NCBI GenBank assembly: GCA_017549505.1
Contig: JAFYUS010000050.1
Coordinates: 1-45,111 of the forward strand
From: Bacteroidales bacterium
GTDB lineage: Bacteria; Bacteroidota; Bacteroidia; Bacteroidales; UBA932
Reading direction: 5' to 3'
DNA: 45,111 nucleotides
Below the pieces are notes generated by a model. It saw only the letters and a list, made by a program, of their open reading frames with translations. It did not search any database and was not told the origin of the DNA. The translations under genes and the position numbers were made by a program. Positions 8,932 to 16,344 of this stretch are shown in pieces (positions within the stretch are counted from its first letter, which is position 1; every line of letters starts with the position of its first letter).

Positions 8932-9861
8932 ATGAAGAAGATTTTCCTTTTGTTTACAGCTGCCGTTCTGTCGGCAGGAATGGTGTTCGCTCAGGACATC
9001 AATCAGGCAACAGAAAATTACAACAACGGTGCAATGGAACTCAACATGGGCAACAATGATGCTGCCATCACTTACTTCCAGACCGCACTCGAAATGGCTG
9101 AGGCTCTTGGCGAAGAAGGTGCTGAAGTAGCAGCAAACTGCCGTAACATCATCCCTGCCATCTATCTTTCATCAGCAAAGGAGCAGATCAAGGCTGAAAA
9201 CTATGATGCAGCTGTAGAGCAGCTTAACAAGGCAATCGAAGCTGCCGGCAAATACGAGAATCCAGAGGTTGCAGACGATGCAAACGCACTTATGCCACAG
9301 GTATACCTTTCAAAGGGTAACGGTTTCCTCCAGGCAAAAAACTTCCCTGAAGCAGAGGTTGCATATCAGAAGGCTATCGAGCTCGACGCTACAAACGGAA
9401 TGGCTTACTTCCGTCTCGGACAGGTTCTCGCTTCGCAGAACAAGGTAGCTGAGGCTGAAGCTGCATACGTACAGGCTGCCGCTAACGGTCAGGAGAAGAA
9501 TGCAAACAAGCAGCTTTCTACAATGTTCGTAAAGCTCGCTCAGGCTGCTTCAAAGGCAAAGAAGTATTCTGAAGTAATCGAATACGCAGCAAAGTCAAAC
9601 CAGTATCTTGAGAACGCAAACGCATACCGTTTCGCAGCAAGCGCTTCACAGCAGCTTGGCAAGAACGATGACTGCATCGCAAACTATGTGAAGTATCTTG
9701 AGCTCAGCCCTAATGCAAAGGACGCAGCTGGCGTGAAGTTCACTATCGCAGCTCTTTATCAGCAGGGCGGTGACAAGGCTAAGGCTAAGGAGTACTATCA
9801 GATGGTTTCAACAGACCCTCAGTACGGCCCAAGCGCTCAGGAGCAGCTCAAGACTCTCTAA
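8932..9861 (+). CDS. Periplasmic tetratricopeptide-repeat protein
   Basis: 309 residues with a clear signal peptide (MKKIFLLFTAAVLSAGMVFA, cleavage before QD). The mature part is made of TPR units (for example NYNNGAMELNMGNNDAAITY, AEVAYQKAIELDATNGMAYF and CIANYVKYLELSPNAKDAAG), a fold for protein-protein contact. The codon usage is strongly biased to GCA/GCT, AAG and CTT compared with neighbours, which together with the good promoter suggests high expression. Partner unknown. The U32 gene starts 6 nt downstream, so readthrough is likely. Confidence 0.88.
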   Translation: MKKIFLLFTAAVLSAGMVFAQDINQATENYNNGAMELNMGNNDAAITYFQTALEMAEALGEEGAEVAANCRNIIPAIYLSSAKEQIKAENYDAAVEQLNKAIEAAGKYENPEVADDANALMPQVYLSKGNGFLQAKNFPEAEVAYQKAIELDATNGMAYFRLGQVLASQNKVAEAEAAYVQAAANGQEKNANKQLSTMFVKLAQAASKAKKYSEVIEYAAKSNQYLENANAYRFAASASQQLGKNDDCIANYVKYLELSPNAKDAAGVKFTIAALYQQGGDKAKAKEYYQMVSTDPQYGPSAQEQLKTL

Positions 9862-9867
9862 TCAACG

Positions 9868-11745
9868 ATGAGACAACTCGAACTGCTTGCTCCGGCAAGA
9901 GATATACAGGTCGGCATCGCAGCAATAGACTGCGGTGCCGATGCTGTGTATATAGCCGGTCCACAGTTCGGAGCACGTCAGGCAGCCGGAAATACAGTCG
10001 AAGACATCCGCCAGCTCTGCCTGTACGCGCATAAGTTCGGAGCACGTATCTTTGTAGCTCTGAACACAATATTATATGATGACGAACTGGAGGCGGCATA
10101 CAGGCAGATGCTTGATGTCCAGGATGCAGGAGCGGATGCACTGATCATTCAGGACCTCGCGGTCCTGGAGATGGCCAGAAACGGCATCGGAAACCTGAAG
10201 GAAGACATCCGCATCCCTCTCCATGCATCCACCCAATGCGCCATCAGAACCCCTGAACAGGCCATATTCCTTGAAAGTCTCGGATTCTCGAGACTTATTC
10301 TCGAAAGGGAACTTTCTCTTGAACAGATACGCGCGATCCGCGAAGCAGTCACATGTGAACTGGAGTTCTTCGTACACGGAGCGCTGTGCGTCTGCTACAG
10401 CGGACAATGCTATCTTTCTGAAAAGATAGCAGGACGCAGCGCCAACAGAGGAGCATGCATCCAGGCATGCCGTTCCCGCTACGACTTAACCGATGCATCG
10501 GGAAAGATATTGGTCAAGGACAAGGCACTGCTATCCCTCAAGGACTACAACCTGAAGAACCGTATCGGAGAGCTTGCAGAAGCAGGTATAACCTCGTTCA
10601 AGATAGAAGGCAGGCTCAAGAACATATCCTATGTCAGGAATGTAGTCAGAGACTACTCCCTCTCCTTGGACCAGCTTGTCGACAAAAACCCTGACCTGTA
10701 TGAGCGTGGCTCATACGGAAAGGTTACAGGCGGCTTTGTCCCTGATACAGCCAAGACATTCAACAGAGGATATACAGAACTGTTCCTTGACGGGAAACGT
10801 GGGAAATGGGCTGCCATGGATGCAGCGAAATCCATGGGAGAAGAGATTGGAACAGTAACATCTCTCAACCACGACAAGTCTGTCCTTACCTTACGGTTCT
10901 CGCGTAGAAGTACCGCCATCAACAACGGAGACGGATTTTCATTCGTCTCGAAGAAAGGAGATGTCTGCGGCTTCAGAGGAGATGTCTGCGAAGGGAATGT
11001 CATCAGATGCAAGAGCATACCTGATATATTCCCAGGTGCAGTCATCTACCGCAACATAAGCGCCGCCTTCGAAAGGGAACTGGAAAGGAATTCATGCGTG
11101 AGGATGATTTCCGTCAAGGCGGATATTGAATTCTGTCATCTTGAATCAGGATGGTCTGTCCGGGTGTCGGCAGAAAGCGAAGACGGCCGTATGGTTTCAT
11201 GTACATATGAAGCCGGAGATCAGGTGGCAAACAACCGCGAAAGGATGCTTGAGATGATCAAGGGACAGATAGGCAAGAACACCGGAATGTATGCATTTTC
11301 TGTAAGAAGTGTCGTTGAATCCGATGATCTCCCATTCATGAGTGCATCGTTTCTCAATTCAGTCAGACGCGACCTTGCGGAAAAGCTGGACTTGATGCCA
11401 TGTGCCAGCAAAGATCTCCTCCTGAGGGATATAAGGAAAGTTGACAAGGGCGTATGCTACGTCCCTCAGAAGAAGACCAGCTACAAAAACAACATATCAA
11501 ACCGGTTATCTGAAACCGTTTATCTCTCATGCGGGGCCGGCTCGGCCGAACCCGCATATGAACTGGATCATATCAGCGACGCCGAACTCATGAGGACGAA
11601 ATACTGCGTCAGGTATGAACTCGGAATGTGCCCGAAACATCACGGATGCAGGAATTCAGGCCCTCTTTACCTGCTCAATAACGGGCAGAGGTTCGTGTTG
11701 AACTTCGACTGCCGCAACTGTGAGATGACCTTGAGCGAAGCCTAG
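9868..11745 (+). CDS. U32 family protein, RlhA-type (23S rRNA hydroxylation)
   Basis: 625 residues. Starts with LELLAPARD and the GADAVYIAGP motif of U32 proteins; the family signature is ELEFFVHGALCVCYSGQCYLS (about residues 166-186), followed by more cysteines in GACIQACRSRYDL. The U32 proteins RlhA, TrhP, UbiU/V are iron-sulfur hydroxylases, not proven peptidases. The long C-terminal part (after residue ~330, DUF3656-like) matches RlhA, which hydroxylates C2501 of 23S rRNA in E. coli. An extra C-terminal set of cysteines (CVRYELGMCPKHHGC, CRNC) is visible. Its last 4 nt overlap the end of the convergent lipoprotein gene. Confidence 0.88.
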   Translation: MRQLELLAPARDIQVGIAAIDCGADAVYIAGPQFGARQAAGNTVEDIRQLCLYAHKFGARIFVALNTILYDDELEAAYRQMLDVQDAGADALIIQDLAVLEMARNGIGNLKEDIRIPLHASTQCAIRTPEQAIFLESLGFSRLILERELSLEQIRAIREAVTCELEFFVHGALCVCYSGQCYLSEKIAGRSANRGACIQACRSRYDLTDASGKILVKDKALLSLKDYNLKNRIGELAEAGITSFKIEGRLKNISYVRNVVRDYSLSLDQLVDKNPDLYERGSYGKVTGGFVPDTAKTFNRGYTELFLDGKRGKWAAMDAAKSMGEEIGTVTSLNHDKSVLTLRFSRRSTAINNGDGFSFVSKKGDVCGFRGDVCEGNVIRCKSIPDIFPGAVIYRNISAAFERELERNSCVRMISVKADIEFCHLESGWSVRVSAESEDGRMVSCTYEAGDQVANNRERMLEMIKGQIGKNTGMYAFSVRSVVESDDLPFMSASFLNSVRRDLAEKLDLMPCASKDLLLRDIRKVDKGVCYVPQKKTSYKNNISNRLSETVYLSCGAGSAEPAYELDHISDAELMRTKYCVRYELGMCPKHHGCRNSGPLYLLNNGQRFVLNFDCRNCEMTLSEA

Positions 11746-12947
11746 CTTTCCACAATTTCGAAGGTCAGGTCCACATCACCGAAAGGCCATGACTCACCGT
11801 TACACTCATCAAACCAGTCATAGGCCAGTTTTCCTCTCCACACGATATCATCACGCTCATTCAGCGGCAAGGTTATCTCCACACCATAACTCTTTCCTGC
11901 AACAAATACCTTTGCCTTGCTTGTCCATTCAGTCTTCGTTCCCCCGTCATCTTCGGTTATCATGAGCGCACATGCATCTGCCTTCTCCGACCAGTCAGAC
12001 ATAAGCAGGGCATTGAAATTCTGCGGTACACCGACATGCTTTCTCTTCACCACTATCATGAAATCCGTAACTGTCGGGCTATATAATCTCAGTTCCGCTT
12101 CGGTCGATGCCGTAAAGTCTTCAAGGTATCCTATCTTGACGAAGAACTCCGACGCTCCGGCGAACCATGAATCGTAGTTTCTGTTCATGGTGAAATCCTT
12201 GAGGACCAGGGTTCTGAGTCCTGACCTGGTTTCTCTCCGGGAGGTATTCTTCGGATTGACAATGATGGCACCGCCTCCTTCGCCCCAATCCGGATCTTCC
12301 CGTCTCAACATCTCCAGTGAGGTATAGCCGGCATCATCATTCCTGTTGACGACCCAGACAGGGACCTCTTTTGCCATTTCCTCATCTACCACAATCTCTT
12401 CAACGTGGCGGGAACCATCATCTTCAACCGTTAATCTGTAACCTATGTTTGCGGATGCGCCATCTTCAGGATCGAATGTCACCACAGGCATGGTACTGCC
12501 ATCCCAATCCTCCGAAAACGGCCAATATATCTGTACATCGGAATCTGTCAACGCCTTAAGGAAACTGTCAGGATCCATAGAAAGTGCCTTCGTTGCAGCC
12601 ATTGACCTTACCTGTTCGTCTATCAGTTTCCACAAAGGCTTCACATACGACTTGCCTGAACGGGTTTCGCTGTTGTCACCCACTCCGGTTCCAGGCGCTT
12701 CAAAAAGATTCCTCATGGTGTATTCTTCGTCATACCCGTTCGAAGACGAAGACGTCACCGCATCATGAACCTCCTCCATCTGCATGGTATGCAACGGAAC
12801 CATGGAAAGGATTTCAGCCACCTCATCCAGACGAACCATCGGTATGTCTTCTTCCGGGGGAAACTCCTTTACTTCATTATAAGTAACTTCACAGGAAACT
12901 GCCAGAACTGCCGGCAGCAACATGCATACGAACATTGCCTTCTTCAT
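11742..12947 (-). CDS. Lipoprotein of unknown function
   Basis: The ATG at 12947 gives a 401-residue product with a lipoprotein signal (KKAMFVCMLLPAVLAVSC; acylated Cys at residue 19), so it is exported and membrane-anchored. The mature part is acidic, with a disordered Ser/Glu-rich region (about 55-95) and no motif I recognise; the C-terminal ~150 residues look beta-rich. Its upstream neighbour on the same strand is the broken ORF6N gene, 17 nt away, and its 3' end overlaps the U32 gene by 4 nt. Function not assigned. Confidence 0.75.
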   Translation of the reverse strand: MKKAMFVCMLLPAVLAVSCEVTYNEVKEFPPEEDIPMVRLDEVAEILSMVPLHTMQMEEVHDAVTSSSSNGYDEEYTMRNLFEAPGTGVGDNSETRSGKSYVKPLWKLIDEQVRSMAATKALSMDPDSFLKALTDSDVQIYWPFSEDWDGSTMPVVTFDPEDGASANIGYRLTVEDDGSRHVEEIVVDEEMAKEVPVWVVNRNDDAGYTSLEMLRREDPDWGEGGGAIIVNPKNTSRRETRSGLRTLVLKDFTMNRNYDSWFAGASEFFVKIGYLEDFTASTEAELRLYSPTVTDFMIVVKRKHVGVPQNFNALLMSDWSEKADACALMITEDDGGTKTEWTSKAKVFVAGKSYGVEITLPLNERDDIVWRGKLAYDWFDECNGESWPFGDVDLTFEIVES

Positions 12948-12964
12948 ACTCCAAATCATATTTA

Positions 12965-13458
12965 TTATTTTTTACGCTTTATGGTATGCTTAATTTTCAG
13001 CATAGCAAGATTTACTTCTATTGTAGTTTCGGTATCACTAGCTTCTGTATTTTCAGTAATTATCTGAGATATTATATCTCCACACTTCCTGCCAAGTTGT
13101 TGTTGCTGGACATCATCATCTATTTCAGATAATAAACTGAGATTTCTTGACAGTTCCCTAATTTTAGCAAAAGCTTCTATTATCAATATAGTGGTGCTTG
13201 TTGCTACAGGACTTTTAAGTATAGTGGCCAACATATACAGCCCTTTCTCTGTAAAAACTTTCAGATTATATTTCGTATGCTGTCCCCTACCTAATTTGTC
13301 TAGGGTCGAAAATTTCGACCTTAAACATGACGACTCTTCTGAAGTCAATTCAATAACATAACCGTCAGGAAACTTATCTGGATTATTCCTTTTATGAAAA
13401 TCTTATCTTCAACCTCTGATATCTTCAAACCAGGTTCCAACAAAACAGTTTTTTCCAT
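12965..13458 (-). pseudogene. ORF6N/KilA-N domain gene, degenerate
   Basis: Two reading frames together match one ORF6N protein. The first starts at ATG 13458 (MEKTVLLEPGLKISEVEDKI); at the four-T run at 13390-13393 (AAAA on the coding strand) the homologous frame shifts, continuing as RNNPDKFPDGYVIELT... then FTEKGLYMLATILKSP and ending TIKRKK at 12965. Compared with intact family members, the conserved middle (around VMLDRDLAELYGV) is missing, so a deletion that is not a multiple of three is the simplest explanation. Family members occur in phages and mobile islands and bind DNA. A -1 slip at AAAA would restore the frame but not the lost segment. Confidence 0.75.
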
Positions 13459-13489
13459 ACCCGTAATCTTTTCTGCAAAGTTGAGGAGG

Positions 13490-13522
13490 ATTATCCGCAT
13501 ACCGAAAAAGTATGCGGATAAT
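13490..13522. promoter_or_regulatory. 13-bp perfect inverted repeat upstream of ORF6N remnant
   Basis: ATTATCCGCATAC (13490-13502) pairs perfectly with 13510-13522 around the loop CGAAAAA. It lies 32 nt upstream of the ORF6N start, where the -33 region of a minus-strand promoter would be, so it may be an operator, or a hairpin of mobile origin. Confidence 0.6.
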
Positions 13523-13528
13523 TTCAAA

Positions 13529-13560
13529 AATCGCCCTTCCAGATATCTAGAAAGGCGATT
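13529..13560. repeat. Imperfect 32-nt palindrome
   Basis: AATCGCC at 13529-13535 pairs with GGCGATT at 13554-13560; the inner TTC/GAA and the central GATATC also pair. It follows directly on the 13490-13522 hairpin. The rest of 13459-13665 shows no gene. Confidence 0.55.
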
Positions 13561-13665
13561 CTGCATCAAAAATTTGTTCAATTTTTATAAAAAATCAAAC
13601 AAATTGTTCCACGGATTGTTCTACAAACAGCACAAACTCAGACAGGTTGAGTGCAGGATTTACCC

Positions 13666-13804
13666 AAGCCGTTGAGCGGCGGGAAAGTGTTCTGAAGGGC
13701 CTTCAATGGGGTTATGCCCGCTCAACGGTCGAAATTTCCTGCCGTTGAGCGACGGGGAACCACCTAGAACCAAGTCCAGGGCAATATCTCCCGCTCAACG
13801 GCTT
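13666..13804. repeat. 139-bp composite palindromic repeat (family B, copy 1)
   Basis: Four copies of an 11-mer alternate in orientation: CCGTTGAGCGG at 13669-13679, CCGCTCAACGG at 13718-13728, CCGTTGAGCG at 13742-13751 and CCGCTCAACGG at 13791-13801. The ends are AAGCCG and CGGCTT. The centre (13717-13751) is almost the same as in the copy at 31574-31712, which has the same total length of 139 bp. The segment 13805-13941 up to the prmC stop holds one more degenerate half-site (CCGCTCAGC at 13840) and nothing else I can see. Confidence 0.85.
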
Positions 13805-13941
13805 TGCTTGTAGTATTTTTCAGGGCGATGCTTGGCCTGCCGCTCAGCAAAATGTCATGTTATTTCTTGAGGAATAACCAGAGACAAAGACGGAGACCAA
13901 GGTAATCATTACTGCGGTCAGGCGAGTTGCTGCAGCTGCAG

Positions 13942-14991
13942 CTAGCGGCGGAAGGAGATGAAGCGGTCACGGTCGGAGAGATCGCGGATGATTTCAACGT
14001 CGTGCAGGCCGGCATCTCGGAAGAGGCCGGCCGTCTGAGGGCCGAGAGCCTCATTGATTTCGACTATGCCATATCCGCCAGGTTTCAGCAAGGCAAGCGC
14101 CCACTGAGAGATGGCACGATAGAACACAAGAGGATCATCGTCAGAGACAAAGAGAGCAAGATGTGGTTCATGATCGAGCACATTGGAACGCATGAACTCC
14201 TTCTCCTTATCCATCACATACGGAGGATTGCTGACGAGGATGTCATACTGAAGGGAAGATCCTGCGCTCCGCTCAGGATGACAAAGGGTGCCAAGATGAG
14301 AGATAGAATCAGGACCGGCAAGTACATCAGCCTTGACAAAAACCGGAGGCACAGCACCCGTACGGGCAATATCTTCTGCAAAATCCTGCAAAGAAGCCAC
14401 CCCCAGCGCCCCATCAGATATATCTACAGCCGTAACCTCAACTCCAGGCATCTCCAACGCTAATGTCCACGCTATACACCCACTTCCAGTGCAGAGGTCC
14501 AGAATAGTCTCTGATCTGGAATTTGGTGTCTGGTATTCCTTGCCGTTGACTTCATCGATGGGAGTACGGGTTGCCAAGGATGCGGAAATGGCATTTGGCC
14601 ACCCCCGGCCAGGGGGAGGGGCCCACGAAGTGGGAGGGGGCCATTGGAGCATTTGGCAATTCGTACGATTCGAAAGCACCTCGCGACATAGCAATTCAGT
14701 TTCGGGACGAGGGATGAGGACGTCTGGAGTGACGCGGAACTGACGGCCGTAGAAATCGGCAACGCCTGTAACGTACTGAAGGGGCTCGCCTGCAGCCATC
14801 CTCTCAAAGGCTGTCATGGCAACAGACGCATCAGCATCGTCGACTTCGTACTCGGGTTCGATGATATGCGTATGCCTCTTCGTACCTAGCAGATGCTCCA
14901 GATACGCAAAGACCATCTCCCGTGCCTCCCTTTCAGGATAAACACCAGAAATCACCTCCACTCCTTTACCTATCAACCGCGTCAACAACAT
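13942..14991 (-). CDS. prmC: PrmC, release factor glutamine methyltransferase, with two repeat insertions
   Basis: SAM-dependent enzyme that methylates the GGQ glutamine of release factors RF1/RF2. Clear motifs: IPRPETE (93-99), LDLCTGSG (164-171, SAM site) and NPPYV (255-259, catalytic). At 349 residues it is ~60-70 longer than usual. The excess sits in two loops: residues ~107-162 between PETE and LDLCTG, where residues ~112-133 (proline/tryptophan-rich, PPPTSW, PPPGRG) are encoded by a family-A GC hairpin; and residues ~232-247 (CHPERSAGSS), encoded by the widespread GTCATCCTGAGC repeat. Both insertions keep the frame. Likely functional, since core motifs are intact. Downstream of ddl on the same strand. 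Confidence 0.93.
   Translation of the reverse strand: MLLTRLIGKGVEVISGVYPEREAREMVFAYLEHLLGTKRHTHIIEPEYEVDDADASVAMTAFERMAAGEPLQYVTGVADFYGRQFRVTPDVLIPRPETELLCREVLSNRTNCQMLQWPPPTSWAPPPGRGWPNAISASLATRTPIDEVNGKEYQTPNSRSETILDLCTGSGCIAWTLALEMPGVEVTAVDISDGALGVASLQDFAEDIARTGAVPPVFVKADVLAGPDSISHLGTLCHPERSAGSSLQYDILVSNPPYVMDKEKEFMRSNVLDHEPHLALFVSDDDPLVFYRAISQWALALLKPGGYGIVEINEALGPQTAGLFRDAGLHDVEIIRDLSDRDRFISFRR
14251..14288. repeat. HPERSEGS-type palindromic repeat inside prmC
   Basis: ATCCTG-cgctccgct-CAGGAT at 14259-14279 is the core of the common bacterial palindromic repeat read in the other strand as GTCATCCTGAGCGGAGCGCA. It encodes HPERSAGS in the prmC frame. A related copy lies at 39415-39441. 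Confidence 0.8.
14591..14657. repeat. GC-rich hairpin element in prmC with 9-bp direct repeats (family A, copy 2)
   Basis: GCATTTGGC occurs at 14591-14599 and again at 14649-14657, like a 9-bp target duplication. Between them lie CCACCCCCGG and the hairpin GGGGCCCAC-gaa-GTGGGAGGGG (14618-14639), the same motif as at 143-169 and 16280-16302. The insertion is in frame within prmC. Confidence 0.75.
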
Positions 14992-15024
14992 ATGGACTTC
15001 GTTTTAGACTAATATTTATTACGT

Positions 15025-15167
15025 GAATTGTTGTTTCTGATGAATGGAGGAGACATGCCACCCCCGGGGTCCCCGAAAATCTGTTGATTTTTGGGGTGTT
15101 GATCGGCTAGGGGGGATAGCCCTCGAAGAGGGCAGGGGGTCTCCGGAATTCACGGAAACAACAATTC
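15025..15167. repeat. Hairpin element with 13-bp inverted arms (family A, copy 3)
   Basis: GAATTGTTGTTTC (15025-15037) pairs perfectly with 15155-15167. Inside are GCCACCCCCGG (shared with the prmC copy), a hairpin at 15071-15096 (CCCCGAAAATC-tgtt-GATTTTTGGGG) and GCCCTC-gaa-GAGGGC at 15119-15133 flanked by G runs. The right arm ends 3 nt from the ddl stop codon. It fills nearly the whole gap between ddl and prmC. Confidence 0.8.
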
Positions 15168-15170
15168 TGT

Positions 15171-16190
15171 CTACGAATTTTCTATAATCGTAGTAAGGAA
15201 GTCGGTCATGGAAAGACCTGCGGCACGGACCATCTGAGGTACGAGGGATGCCGAAGTCATGCCCGGTATGGTATTGACTTCAAGGAAGTAGAGTCCTTCC
15301 TCGGAAGCGATGTAGTCTACACGTACAAGACCAGCACATCCAAGATGAGCATAGATCTTCTTCGAAACCTCCTGAATCTCATCACGAAGAGAATCAGGAA
15401 TCTGTGCAGGACAAACCTCGCGGCTGTGGCCATTGTACTTGGCCTCGTAATCGAAGAACTCGTTCTCGGTAATGATCTCGATAACCGGCAGAGCCACATT
15501 CTCATGACCATTGAAATATACGGCACATGTGAGCTCGCGGCCGACAATCGCACTCTCTGCCATAACGGTATTTCCTTCGGCAAAAGCAGCATCAACTGCA
15601 GCATCGAAATCCTCAACCCTCTTCACCTTGGTAACACCGAAACTGCTGCCGCCATCTGTAGGCTTCACGAACATCGGCAGTCCCAAACGTTCTACAGCCT
15701 TCCGGGCAAGTCCTTCTGCTGATTCACCTTTCCTTACAAACATATCTTCTGCACACTTGACGAAATCCACATCCTTCAGATAGCTCTTGCATGAGAACTT
15801 ATCGAATGTGATGGCTGCTACAAAAGCATTACATCCGCTGTGAGGCACTCCGATCATCTCAAGATAACCCTGCATGAGACCGTTCTCACCCGGAGTTCCA
15901 TGCTGCATGATGTAGGCATAATCGAATTTGACCTTCTGTCCTGCAACAACTGCAGAGAAATCTGTCTTATCTACAGACGGACGTTCGCCTTCAGGAATAA
16001 CCACCCTTTCTCCGCCACCACGACGGTAGGCTCTTACTGACCATTCGCCGAAACGGGCGAACATCTCATACACATCATATCTCTCTCCATCTATCTGAGA
16101 TGCAGTAAACTCACCGCTACGCACCGACACTTCCCACTCGGAAGAATCGCTGCCATATATAACTACTACTGACTTTATCATCTTTGCCAT
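15171..16190 (-). CDS. ddl: D-alanine--D-alanine ligase
   Basis: Joins two D-alanines with ATP to make the peptidoglycan precursor dipeptide; cytoplasmic. ATP-grasp protein of ~339 residues. Visible family marks include the N-terminal VVVIYGSDSSEWEVS region, LPMFVKPTDGGSSFGV (ATP loop), AESAIVGRELTCAV, and FLEVNTIPGMT near the C-terminus with the metal-binding Glu and Asn. An upstream in-frame start at 16208 exists, but 16190 (MAKMIKS) or 16181 fits family N-termini better. It sits between the class A PBP gene and prmC; family-A elements occupy both flanking gaps. Confidence 0.93.
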   Translation of the reverse strand: MAKMIKSVVVIYGSDSSEWEVSVRSGEFTASQIDGERYDVYEMFARFGEWSVRAYRRGGGERVVIPEGERPSVDKTDFSAVVAGQKVKFDYAYIMQHGTPGENGLMQGYLEMIGVPHSGCNAFVAAITFDKFSCKSYLKDVDFVKCAEDMFVRKGESAEGLARKAVERLGLPMFVKPTDGGSSFGVTKVKRVEDFDAAVDAAFAEGNTVMAESAIVGRELTCAVYFNGHENVALPVIEIITENEFFDYEAKYNGHSREVCPAQIPDSLRDEIQEVSKKIYAHLGCAGLVRVDYIASEEGLYFLEVNTIPGMTSASLVPQMVRAAGLSMTDFLTTIIENS

Positions 16191-16226
16191 TTGCATTTCT
16201 TCATACACTTAATCTATGATTCACGG

Positions 16227-16331
16227 AGGTCGGGTGGTGGTTCAGAAAACCGTGGCCGCCCGTGGCCTCGTGAACGGTCGGGGCCCACCGCAGGTGGGAG
16301 GGATTCAGTTTTCTGAACCACTACCCGACCT
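16227..16331. repeat. Hairpin element with 24-bp inverted arms (family A, copy 4)
   Basis: Arms at 16227-16250 and 16308-16331 are complementary with one mismatch. The 27-nt block 16251-16277 is identical to 115-141, followed by GGGGCCCACC-gca-GGTGGGAGGG (16280-16302). It lies 13 nt past the PBP stop codon, with no T-tract. Arms differ entirely from those at 89-223. Confidence 0.85.
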
Positions 16332-16344
16332 ACAAAGCACTAGA

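Noticed and set aside
13390-13393. Programmed -1 frameshift in the ORF6N gene
   Set aside because: A slip would join the frames, but the conserved middle of the domain is missing, so decay is simpler.
13666-13804. CRISPR array
   Set aside because: The repeated unit is only 10-11 nt, alternates in orientation and has just four copies; no cas gene is near.
13927-14463. 178-residue plus-strand frame in prmC
   Set aside because: Antisense shadow of PrmC without any domain.
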